A stretch of DNA of 64,000 nt from Chitinophaga sp. CB10 (lineage in GTDB: Bacteria > Bacteroidota > Bacteroidia > Chitinophagales > Chitinophagaceae), in NCBI GenBank assembly GCA_001870995.2, contig MLAV02000012.1, positions 1 to 64,000 of the forward strand, written 5' to 3'. Shown one piece after another: positions 35,350 to 43,467 of this stretch. The notes beneath the pieces were generated by a model that was not told the origin of the DNA, ran no database searches, and saw only the letters and a program-made list of their open reading frames with translations. Position 1 is the stretch's first letter. Each line of letters opens with the position of its first letter. Position numbers and translations under genes: made by a program.

Positions 35350-37257
35350 TTAGTGGTTGATAGGCCGGTCATCTTGAACCGGTTTAATTGCTTTAAGCAG
35401 GTTTGGATAAGTGGATTGTATGCCGGCGTTTATCTTAATGGAATCGGCCACGCCGGGGCCGTTGTTTTCCCAGGTAATTCCCGGTCCGTTGGCATTGCGC
35501 ATGACCTTATCTGCCGGGCTCCAGTTGTTCTTTACCGTGATGTAGGAGGAGCCTTCATCCAGGTAATAATAGAACCAGTGATTGGGATCATGCGGATATG
35601 GCGCTTTGTAAATAGCGTCGATGTAGTTTTCAGTGATCAGCGTACCCGGCATGGCGGAAAGGGTGTAAATACCGCCCACATCATACACATGCATGGCGTA
35701 ATGATGGACTTTATTCGCATAAACGAGGTTGTTCCGCATCGCATTTACCGCCTTCGTCCATCCCCAGCCCACGCAGATGCCGGAGTATGGCACTTCGCTC
35801 ACTTCGTTATGGGTAATATGAAAATCGCGTACATAACCGGCGCTAATGCCCACGCAGCCCCAGTCTTCATTGGCCACACGGTTCACCAGGTTATTGGCGA
35901 GGAGTATATCCCGGCATAGTTCCCGCTCGTCCGCAGGGTCGTAAGCCAGGTGGGTTTCAAACGCTTCATCGGAGAAAACGCCTGCCTGGATACCGGTACC
36001 GGCAATATCCCTGAACAGGCAGCCGGCAATGGTATCATAGCGGGTCCCCTTCTTCAGGTCCAGCCCGGTGGCCCCGAGGTGTTGAAAGCTGCAACCTGTT
36101 ATGCGGATGCGATGGGCATACGTCAGTTCCACCGCGGCAGGCTGCCGGCCTATCCAGGCCTGGTTTTCCAGTCCGGCTTTGGCGGGCGTGCCGGGCTGTT
36201 TGAGCTTATAGGCATCCAACAGGTACATGCCGGCCTGCAGGGGTATATGCCCTTTTTGACTGGGGCGCAGCCAGCCGGTATGCTCAAACGCAATATTTCG
36301 TATATACACATCCGTTACCGGCCGTTCTGCCGTGCCTTCTATACGCAGCAAGGTCTCCAGTTCGGGGATAACGGCAACGGCAGTACGGAGCTGCTCGTTT
36401 TGCCGCGGCCAGTAGTAAAGTTTGCGGGTGGGAATGTCGTAATACCATTCGCCGGGCTCGTCCAGCAGCTGGATGGCGTTGCTCAGGTAGTAAGGCGAGT
36501 TGCCCGTTTCCTTTGACAGCCAGGGCGCCGGCCAGGGATGCTCGCTCTGTATCTTGCTTTCCGGTTGCAGGAAGTGCAGGATGGCCGAGTCGCCCCTGGC
36601 CTCCATGGATTGAATGCGCAGGTTCGCAATGGCCCACCATTGCTGGATACACATTTCCAACCCGGCTGTATTGCCCGTCAGCAGTGCTTTATTCAGCGGG
36701 ATGACGCAGGTTTCCGTCTCCCTGTTCCAGTTCAGAATGCGGGTCATGCTATCCCCGCTTACATCGCGGGCACGCACGGCCTTTACGTTATTGATCCAGA
36801 GCTGCCGGAAGCCGGTCAGGCTCAGTGGATGATAGGGTAATTCCGCCACCCATACCTGCTTGCTTGCAAGTGCAGGCAGGCCGGACACGGAGGAGTTCAG
36901 CTTTTTCCAGTTGGTAACGGGTTGCCCTCCGCTGCAAACGGGCGCCTCTCCTTCCGCCGCTTCAATAATGGTCGGACTTTCCGGCGTACCACTGTCTTCC
37001 GGCCGTATAAATACGGGCTCGTATAAACGATAAGTACCGCCATGTAATATGATATGTATCCCTCCTTTGATGGACGGGTCATTTAACCGGCGAAGCTCCC
37101 TGGCGTGGCGCAGGGCCGCAGCAGGGGTTGCCATAGGATGTTGCCGGGTGCCTGGATTGGTATCAGCGCCGGCCGGACTAACGTGGATGTCGGCAGCAAA
37201 AGCCTGTAACTGTATCAGTACAGCAACTGCCAACAAAAATACACTCACTCGTTTCAT
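35350..37257 (-). CDS. Right-handed beta-helix glycosidase-like protein (GH141/GH120-like)
   Basis: A secreted 635-residue protein with signal peptide MKRVSVFLLAVAVLIQLQAF. The opening ADIHVSPAGADTNPGTRQHP and HIILHGGTYRLYEPVFI are typical of parallel beta-helix enzymes. A flanking beta domain at about 105-330 carries WYYDIPTRKLYYWP, and helix coils follow (ITGCSFQHLGATGLDLKKG; ITHNEVSEVPYSGICVGWGW; DVGGIYTLSAMPGT). This layout fits GH141 (fucosidase and xylanase members, one from a rhamnogalacturonan II locus) or GH120; I cannot decide by eye. It starts after a 189-base gap, one of the two largest in the operon. Confidence 0.85.
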   Translation of the reverse strand: MKRVSVFLLAVAVLIQLQAFAADIHVSPAGADTNPGTRQHPMATPAAALRHARELRRLNDPSIKGGIHIILHGGTYRLYEPVFIRPEDSGTPESPTIIEAAEGEAPVCSGGQPVTNWKKLNSSVSGLPALASKQVWVAELPYHPLSLTGFRQLWINNVKAVRARDVSGDSMTRILNWNRETETCVIPLNKALLTGNTAGLEMCIQQWWAIANLRIQSMEARGDSAILHFLQPESKIQSEHPWPAPWLSKETGNSPYYLSNAIQLLDEPGEWYYDIPTRKLYYWPRQNEQLRTAVAVIPELETLLRIEGTAERPVTDVYIRNIAFEHTGWLRPSQKGHIPLQAGMYLLDAYKLKQPGTPAKAGLENQAWIGRQPAAVELTYAHRIRITGCSFQHLGATGLDLKKGTRYDTIAGCLFRDIAGTGIQAGVFSDEAFETHLAYDPADERELCRDILLANNLVNRVANEDWGCVGISAGYVRDFHITHNEVSEVPYSGICVGWGWTKAVNAMRNNLVYANKVHHYAMHVYDVGGIYTLSAMPGTLITENYIDAIYKAPYPHDPNHWFYYYLDEGSSYITVKNNWSPADKVMRNANGPGITWENNGPGVADSIKINAGIQSTYPNLLKAIKPVQDDRPINH

Positions 37258-37446
37258 CTTTGTTGTCTGGAGCAGTTTATAGAATACAGTTAAATTTACT
37301 TTTAGCTGCGCGGCGGAAAAATGTTAGTACTGATCAAAATGATGGAGGATTTTACTATTTTTTTAAATCCCATTTACATTCCTGTTTCAAGCCAGGCAAA
37401 TAAATACTTCAAATATTTAAATATGGTTCTGAATGTCGATACCCCA
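37258..37446 (-). promoter_or_regulatory. AT-rich gap with possible internal promoter
   Basis: This 189-base gap is the largest in PUL C and is far more AT-rich than the flanking genes. On the - strand it holds AAATAGTAAAAT-CC-TCCATC (37360-37341), nearly identical to a motif upstream of the DUF3826 gene, and TAAATTTA-like sequence nearer the start codon. It may restart transcription for the downstream half of the operon. Confidence 0.4.
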
Positions 37447-39648
37447 CTACTCCCCCTGAAACACCTTCTTCAAATACGCCGTATTAGCCCCGTAATTATA
37501 CCGCGTATCCCGCGGCTTCGTCGCATCCCTGCTGCGTTCTATCACCAGCCAGCCGCTCCATCCCATCTCATCCAGCGCCTGTTTCACTTTATACATATCA
37601 ACCTGCGGATCATGCTGCAGCCATACACTATCCTTATTGGTGGCATGGATCATACAAATCCGGTCCTTCCCCAGCGTTTTCAGTTCGCTGATCAGGTCCC
37701 GCCCTTCCTTGAGGGGGTTAGAGAAATTGAAATAAATTTTTATACCGGGAGAACCAATTTCCTTCAGCAGCTTTACCTCTTCCTTCGCGTCCAGCGGGGT
37801 TTCTATGCCAATGACTACGCCCGCTGCCGCGGCCATTTTACCGGCTACCTTCAAACGCTCCACTACCGCCCTGCGTATTTCCGGATTTTTTTTAAGGTCG
37901 CACTGCACGCCCAGCGGCAGAAAAGCCGTTTTAACCTGCATGAGTTGCATGGTTTTAATACAATCTTCAATAGAGCGTTTGTACTCCTCCCGGCCGCAGA
38001 ACGACTGTGCATAATACCCTGTCATCGCCAGGGAAAAGATCTCCACCCCGTTGGCTTTCGCCGTTTGCAGGAAAGTATTTCTCACGGAATCGATCAGTAG
38101 CTTGTTATCAAACGTAGGCCTGTTGCCGAGGCCGCCCATATCCACCTCCACGCCGTCGGCGCCGAGTTCCGCTGTGAGCGTAATAGCGCCCGGCTTCTGA
38201 CGCTTCAGCAGCATGAGGTCGATCAGGCCGATTTTGTAACGCTGGTTCTCCCGGGCAGCCTGTGTAGCGGCTTTAAACACCGCTTCCAGCTGCTCAAAGC
38301 CTTTCACTGCATGGGCCGGCAGTTTTTCTCCATGGTCCCCGAAAACATACATAGCCTGCTCCGGTTCAATGGTGATACCGGTTTCATTGGCCTTGCCGCT
38401 GGCATCCAGTATAGCGGCGGCATTCAGCTTCAGCGTCTTCGCCATGAACTGATATACGGCCGTTCTTTTGTTGATACCATAATCATGTTTCTCCGCCGGC
38501 AGGTGTACATTCTCCACGTTCTCTTTATGGCCGTACCAGCTGTAAATTTTCTGCAGGTAGCCGAAATCGTGTTCTGGCATCCGGTCCGTCCAGTCGCCGC
38601 CATCGCTGACAACCAGCTGCGGGCGTGGCGCTGCCATGGCGGCAAGTTCCACATTGTCCGTACGGCCGGCGCAGTTATGTACCGGCATACCGCTTTCGCA
38701 GGGGCAGCCGCCGTAGAAGTAACTGGAAAGCGATACCACAGGCGCGGCGACCGTTATTCGTTTATCCACCGCCGTTAGCAGGGTGGTATGCGTGCCGCCG
38801 CCGGAGCCACCGGTAACGCCTACACGGGTAGGGTCCGCCGACTTAAGCGATAGCAGGTAATCCAGTATCCGTATGCCTCCCAGCACCTGTATCGTCATAG
38901 CCAGGCTACGCCGGTGATCTTCCGGCTTGAACTGCAACAGGGATTCGCCCCAGGCAAACAGGTCGTAGCTAAACGCCATGGCGCCCATCCGGGCGAAGGC
39001 GGCGCAACGGAGCTGGCAATCCGCCCGGTAACGCTGCTTTTCCCAATGGCCTTCCGGATTCAGAATTACGGGTATCTTCCCTGAATACTTCGCCGGTTTA
39101 TACAGGGAACCATTGACCCACACGCCGGGCAAAATCTCCAGCGCCACATTTTCAACGGTATAGCCATCGTGCTTCCTCACGGGCGTCACAATAGGCGCCG
39201 CCGCCGGAGCTGCGGGCAAGGGCGAAAGCTGCAAAGCCTCCATAATGCAGGGCCGCAGCTCGCGCTTACGCGCCTCCCACTCGTCCAGGTTGTGGTATTG
39301 AGCAGCAATCCGGTCCAGCTCGGCCCAGCCTTCTGCCACCGGCCAGCGGTAATATTCGTAATTCGATAGTTTGAACTTGTTGTCGCCCTCCTTCTTTACC
39401 TTCATTTGCAGCGGCTGCAGGATATTGTTCAGTGTCGCTTCCACGTCCGGCCGGTATTTCCAGTCGGCATATGTAACCCATTTGCCGGCAACGGCCGTAT
39501 CTGCATATTTAATTTTCACCTGGTATTTTTGCTCAATATCCGTCAGCACCTGCTTCAGCGGCTTGCGGTATTGATCGTCGGAATTCTGCGCTGTAGCGGT
39601 TTTCAGGCAGACCGCCATTACCAGCACGGCGAAAAAATATCTCCACAT
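37447..39648 (-). CDS. Three-domain fusion: STN-like, alpha/beta-hydrolase esterase and sugar isomerase/epimerase
   Basis: A secreted 733-residue protein (signal MWRYFFAVLVMAVCLKTATA). Residues about 25-95 resemble an STN domain (RKPLKQVLTDIEQKYQVKI), the module usually seen at the N-terminus of signalling TonB transporters. Residues about 150-430 are an alpha/beta hydrolase of the acetylxylan esterase/CE15-like type with Ser 282 in the elbow GVTGGSGGGTH and a candidate His in AEKHDYGI. Residues about 475-725 are a TIM barrel of the sugar-phosphate isomerase/epimerase (AP endonuclease 2) type (LGADGVEVDMGG; GVVIGIETPL; GWSGWLVIERSRD). That third type is usually cytoplasmic, so finding it behind a signal peptide is odd. 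Confidence 0.85.
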   Translation of the reverse strand: MWRYFFAVLVMAVCLKTATAQNSDDQYRKPLKQVLTDIEQKYQVKIKYADTAVAGKWVTYADWKYRPDVEATLNNILQPLQMKVKKEGDNKFKLSNYEYYRWPVAEGWAELDRIAAQYHNLDEWEARKRELRPCIMEALQLSPLPAAPAAAPIVTPVRKHDGYTVENVALEILPGVWVNGSLYKPAKYSGKIPVILNPEGHWEKQRYRADCQLRCAAFARMGAMAFSYDLFAWGESLLQFKPEDHRRSLAMTIQVLGGIRILDYLLSLKSADPTRVGVTGGSGGGTHTTLLTAVDKRITVAAPVVSLSSYFYGGCPCESGMPVHNCAGRTDNVELAAMAAPRPQLVVSDGGDWTDRMPEHDFGYLQKIYSWYGHKENVENVHLPAEKHDYGINKRTAVYQFMAKTLKLNAAAILDASGKANETGITIEPEQAMYVFGDHGEKLPAHAVKGFEQLEAVFKAATQAARENQRYKIGLIDLMLLKRQKPGAITLTAELGADGVEVDMGGLGNRPTFDNKLLIDSVRNTFLQTAKANGVEIFSLAMTGYYAQSFCGREEYKRSIEDCIKTMQLMQVKTAFLPLGVQCDLKKNPEIRRAVVERLKVAGKMAAAAGVVIGIETPLDAKEEVKLLKEIGSPGIKIYFNFSNPLKEGRDLISELKTLGKDRICMIHATNKDSVWLQHDPQVDMYKVKQALDEMGWSGWLVIERSRDATKPRDTRYNYGANTAYLKKVFQGE

Positions 39649-39663
39649 AACTATAACTTTTAA

Positions 39664-42600
39664 TTATTCTTCCGATGCATTGGCCGCGTCATCCGGATTA
39701 TTGCCCGGCCATTGCCCGTTTTCAATGGGCTTCAGTTCCAGTTTAGCCGGATCGAGGACCACATGCTTGATCCGCTCCCTGCGCCAGGTGTACACGATGT
39801 GTACCAGTCCATCGCTGGTTTGGATAACGGATGGATAGGAATATTGACTCACGGGCGAATCTTCCAGCACCACGGCTGCACTCCACTGTTTGCCGTCTTT
39901 TGATACGGCTACATTCAGCGGCGTACGCGCCCCTTTGCCATTCTTCAATTCCGGCGCGGGCTTCACATGGTTGTACACCAGCAGCTGCCGGCCGTCCTTC
40001 AACGTCACGGCATCCGTGCCGGAATTGTTATTCGGTAAAGGCGAAGCAGTCATAGGGCTCCACGTTTTGCCATGATCCGTACTCCACGTTTCATTGATGG
40101 TCCGGTTTTTACTGCGGCACATCAGCTGCCAGCGGCCATCCGCATAGGTTAGCAGCGAAGGTTGAATGGCGCTCACCGTTTTACCATCGTTGAGCGGGCC
40201 TGTTTTCGTCCAGGTTTTGCCGTAGTCCGTAGTTATTTCCAGGTGCGCCCGCCAGCCGTCTCTTTCCGTACTGGAAGGGCAGATCAGCCGGCCATCCAGC
40301 AGCACGGGCTTGTTTTTGATCGGGCCGAGAAAGCCTTCCGGCAGGGCTTCCCGCTGACTCCATGTTTTACCGTTGTCGCGGGACCGCATCATCCAGCCCG
40401 TCCACCCGGCTACGTTGGGGCCTATCTTATAAAACAGGAGCAGCTCCTTTTCCGGCGTATAATATAATACCGGGTTGTAACATGCGTACCGGGTCGAGTC
40501 GTTCAATACGCCGTCCGCCACCATCACGGGCGTCGTCCAGCCTCCGTTTTTAAAGTGACTGGTCCAGATGCACACATCCCTGAATCCTTCTTTGGTACCG
40601 CCAAACCAGGCGGCCACCAGGCCCTCCGGCGTTTCCGCAAGGGTGGCGGCATGACTTTCCGGGAAGCTTGCCCGCCGGAAAATAAATTCATCTCTCACCA
40701 CCCCTTTTCTACCACTAAAAACCGAACGCAACTGGTAAGTACCGGAACGCAGCTCCAAAACGGCGTACCGGCCTTCCATACGGAGGAATCGCACACCGGC
40801 GGCTTTGGCCAGCGGCTTACCGCCTTCCGTAATGCCGGCGCTGTCATTGGCCGGGATGTACGCCAGCGCGGAAGTATTAGCGGGGAGACTGATTTGCCAG
40901 TTAAAATCCCCGATGCTTTTTTTCCAGCTGCTGCCAACTGTTCCGTAAGCGCTTTGGTAAGCAGCGTTCACAAAGTCCAGTCCATCAATGTTTTCCGGCT
41001 TCATCACGAGGCGCTTGAATGCTATCCCGCTGGCATCGCTCTTAATACCTGCCAGGTTTTCGTATAGCCATATCAGGTAGTCGCCCAACAGCATCACATG
41101 ATTTTGGGAATTCATTTCCGGGTTGGCCGTATTGCCGTTCCAGAGTTCCCAGATAGTAGTGGCCCCGTTTTTAACCATATAGCCCCAGCTGGGGTAAGTA
41201 TCGTTGCTGGCAAGGGTAAAGGCGATGTCGCTCCGCTGGAAGTTGCTCAGCCCCCGCAGCAGCCATTGGGTACCGATCACGCCGGTACTGATATGCATTT
41301 TATCCGCGACCTTAATTTTGTTGTACAGGCTATTAAACACGGCCTCCCGCTGGCCTTCCGGCGTCATGTCAAAATACAGTGGCAGGAGGTTCGCAGTAAC
41401 CGTGTTGTTGTCGTAATACTTCTTATCCGCCTTAAAGAATTTTTGATTGAAGGCATCCCGCACGGAATCACGCAGTTGCTGGTACGTGGGGATGTCCGCC
41501 TCCGAATGAGCAATGGCCGCAAACCGCTGCATCATGCCAAGCAGGTAATAATAGGTAGCGGTGGATAGTAAGGCTCCATTCGTAATACGCGCACTGTCCT
41601 TCGCATGAATACTGCGCAGGTTTTCAGGCGGCACGCACCAGTCCCCATACTTATCCTTCGTCATAATACCATTTTTCAGGTATTTGTTTTTCATATAATC
41701 CATCCATTTTTTCATGGAGGGGTAATGCCGCACTATAGCCTGTTCATCGCCATACTGGCGGTAAAGCATATCGGCCACCATCAGGTAAGTGCCCGGCCAG
41801 GTGATGTTATCGGAGTAATACCGCCAGTAGGCCGGCGCTATATCCGGCAGAGCGCCTTCCGGCGTTTGCGCATCTTCAATATCGTTCAGCCATTTGGCGT
41901 AAAGGGCGGCATTATTGAACAGGAAAGCCTCTCCCGCAGCGCCTGTAGCACGGTCGCCCAGCCAGGGCTGGCGCTCGTTGCGTTGCGGGCAGTCCATCGG
42001 CATGCCTTTATAATTGGAGGCAATGCCCCACCAGGCATTCCTATGCACGGCGTTGATGATGGGGTCGGAGCATTCGAAAGTACCGGTAGTCGCCATGTCG
42101 TCATACAACACCTCTCCTTCAAAGTCGCTGAGGCTGGGCGTCCCGGGGAACCCGCTTACTTCCGCATAACGGAAGCCATGGTACACAAACGTCGGTTGCC
42201 AGGTTTCCGGCCCGCCCCCTTTTAGTGTGTACTTATCCGTTACCTTCGCGTCGCGGAGGTTGGCCACATACAGCTGCCCGTCGGGTTGGAGGCTCTCGGC
42301 AAATTTCAGCGTCACCGTTTCCCCCGGCTTACCGTTGACTTTTATCTTCAGCCAGCCCGCGAAGTTCTGGCCCATATCCAGTATATATCTCCCCTTACCC
42401 AAATCCTTAATGGACGCAGGGCGCAGGGTTTGCATGATCTTCACCGGCGGTATCATCTGGGCGCGTAACTCCCCGCCCGGACTATCCACCAGTTCCGGCT
42501 GCAGCCAGTTGCGATCGTCAAAGCCCGGTTGCTGCCAGTTAGCCCATTCCTTCCTGGCGTCATATTCTTCCCCGTCGTAATCGTTGTTAGTCCGGATAGG

Positions 42601-43467
42601 GCCGTCTACATTGAGCTTCCAGGTTTCGTCCGTAGCCACTACCTGCTTTTCGCCGTTGCGATATTCAATTTCCAGCTGCAGTAATAATTTGGGATATCCG
42701 TAGGTAACGTGTTTGGCGGGCTTGTAGTTTTGGCGCATCGTGAAGTAGCGTCCGTTACCTACGACCGTGCTGATCACATTGGAAGCTGTTATCTCTCCCG
42801 TAACATCAAATGTATTATACAACACCGTTTTGCCAAAATCAGTAGGCGCAGGCGTTAGTCCATAGCTGTTAATGCGCTTGCCGTTGATGCTGAGGGCATA
42901 CACGCCTAACCCGGACGCATATACGGTGGCGCGCTTCACGCCGCCCTTTGCGGTAAAAGCTTTGCGGAAATAGCGTGCGGATAAACGGGACCATTGGGAA
43001 ATGCTGTCGTACGGCGAAGCATGATCATACCCGATCCAGCGGGCTCTCCAGTCGCCCGGTTGCAACAGCCCCATACTGAAGCTATGCACGGTGCTCCATG
43101 GCGTTTGTCCTTTACTGGTCCAGGCTTTCACTTTCCAGTAGCAGGCCTGGCGGCTTTGTAGCGACTTCCCCCCATAGCGGATATGCAGGGAGGCATCCGA
43201 GTTAATGACGCCGCTGTTCCAGAGGTCCCCGACATTTTTGTCTAACAACGCTTTGGAAGAGGCCACCAGCACCTGGTAGGCCGTTTGCTGCACATCCCGC
43301 TGCGTAGATTGCAGCTGCCAGCTGAGCCGCGGTGCAACTGCATCAATACCGGCCGGATCTTTCAGCCCTTCGCAACGCAGCTCCTTCACGGTAACCTGCC
43401 CCAGTACGGTAAAGGCGCCGCAAAGGCAGGCCAGCAGCAGTGTTAATTGGAAAGTTACTTTTCTCAT
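39664..43467 (-). CDS. GH78 alpha-L-rhamnosidase fused to a sialidase-like propeller
   Basis: A secreted 1267-residue protein (signal MRKVTFQLTLLLACLCGAF). The N-terminal part is a full GH78 enzyme: fibronectin-like and N-terminal beta domains (APRLSWQLQSTQRDVQQTAY), then the (alpha/alpha)6 barrel with DCPQRNERQPWLGD, whose Glu 498 is at the general-acid position, and FTLASNDTYPSWGYMVKNGA. From about residue 915 a sialidase-type six-bladed propeller begins (ESHAATLAETPEGLVAAWFG), with Asp-boxes SRDNGKTWS and STDHGKTWS and the block SYPSVIQTSDGLVHIVYTWR. Each half equals the length of a stand-alone enzyme, so two activities on one chain are likely. The start overlaps the GH2 stop as ATGA. Confidence 0.9.
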   Translation of the reverse strand: MRKVTFQLTLLLACLCGAFTVLGQVTVKELRCEGLKDPAGIDAVAPRLSWQLQSTQRDVQQTAYQVLVASSKALLDKNVGDLWNSGVINSDASLHIRYGGKSLQSRQACYWKVKAWTSKGQTPWSTVHSFSMGLLQPGDWRARWIGYDHASPYDSISQWSRLSARYFRKAFTAKGGVKRATVYASGLGVYALSINGKRINSYGLTPAPTDFGKTVLYNTFDVTGEITASNVISTVVGNGRYFTMRQNYKPAKHVTYGYPKLLLQLEIEYRNGEKQVVATDETWKLNVDGPIRTNNDYDGEEYDARKEWANWQQPGFDDRNWLQPELVDSPGGELRAQMIPPVKIMQTLRPASIKDLGKGRYILDMGQNFAGWLKIKVNGKPGETVTLKFAESLQPDGQLYVANLRDAKVTDKYTLKGGGPETWQPTFVYHGFRYAEVSGFPGTPSLSDFEGEVLYDDMATTGTFECSDPIINAVHRNAWWGIASNYKGMPMDCPQRNERQPWLGDRATGAAGEAFLFNNAALYAKWLNDIEDAQTPEGALPDIAPAYWRYYSDNITWPGTYLMVADMLYRQYGDEQAIVRHYPSMKKWMDYMKNKYLKNGIMTKDKYGDWCVPPENLRSIHAKDSARITNGALLSTATYYYLLGMMQRFAAIAHSEADIPTYQQLRDSVRDAFNQKFFKADKKYYDNNTVTANLLPLYFDMTPEGQREAVFNSLYNKIKVADKMHISTGVIGTQWLLRGLSNFQRSDIAFTLASNDTYPSWGYMVKNGATTIWELWNGNTANPEMNSQNHVMLLGDYLIWLYENLAGIKSDASGIAFKRLVMKPENIDGLDFVNAAYQSAYGTVGSSWKKSIGDFNWQISLPANTSALAYIPANDSAGITEGGKPLAKAAGVRFLRMEGRYAVLELRSGTYQLRSVFSGRKGVVRDEFIFRRASFPESHAATLAETPEGLVAAWFGGTKEGFRDVCIWTSHFKNGGWTTPVMVADGVLNDSTRYACYNPVLYYTPEKELLLFYKIGPNVAGWTGWMMRSRDNGKTWSQREALPEGFLGPIKNKPVLLDGRLICPSSTERDGWRAHLEITTDYGKTWTKTGPLNDGKTVSAIQPSLLTYADGRWQLMCRSKNRTINETWSTDHGKTWSPMTASPLPNNNSGTDAVTLKDGRQLLVYNHVKPAPELKNGKGARTPLNVAVSKDGKQWSAAVVLEDSPVSQYSYPSVIQTSDGLVHIVYTWRRERIKHVVLDPAKLELKPIENGQWPGNNPDDAANASEE

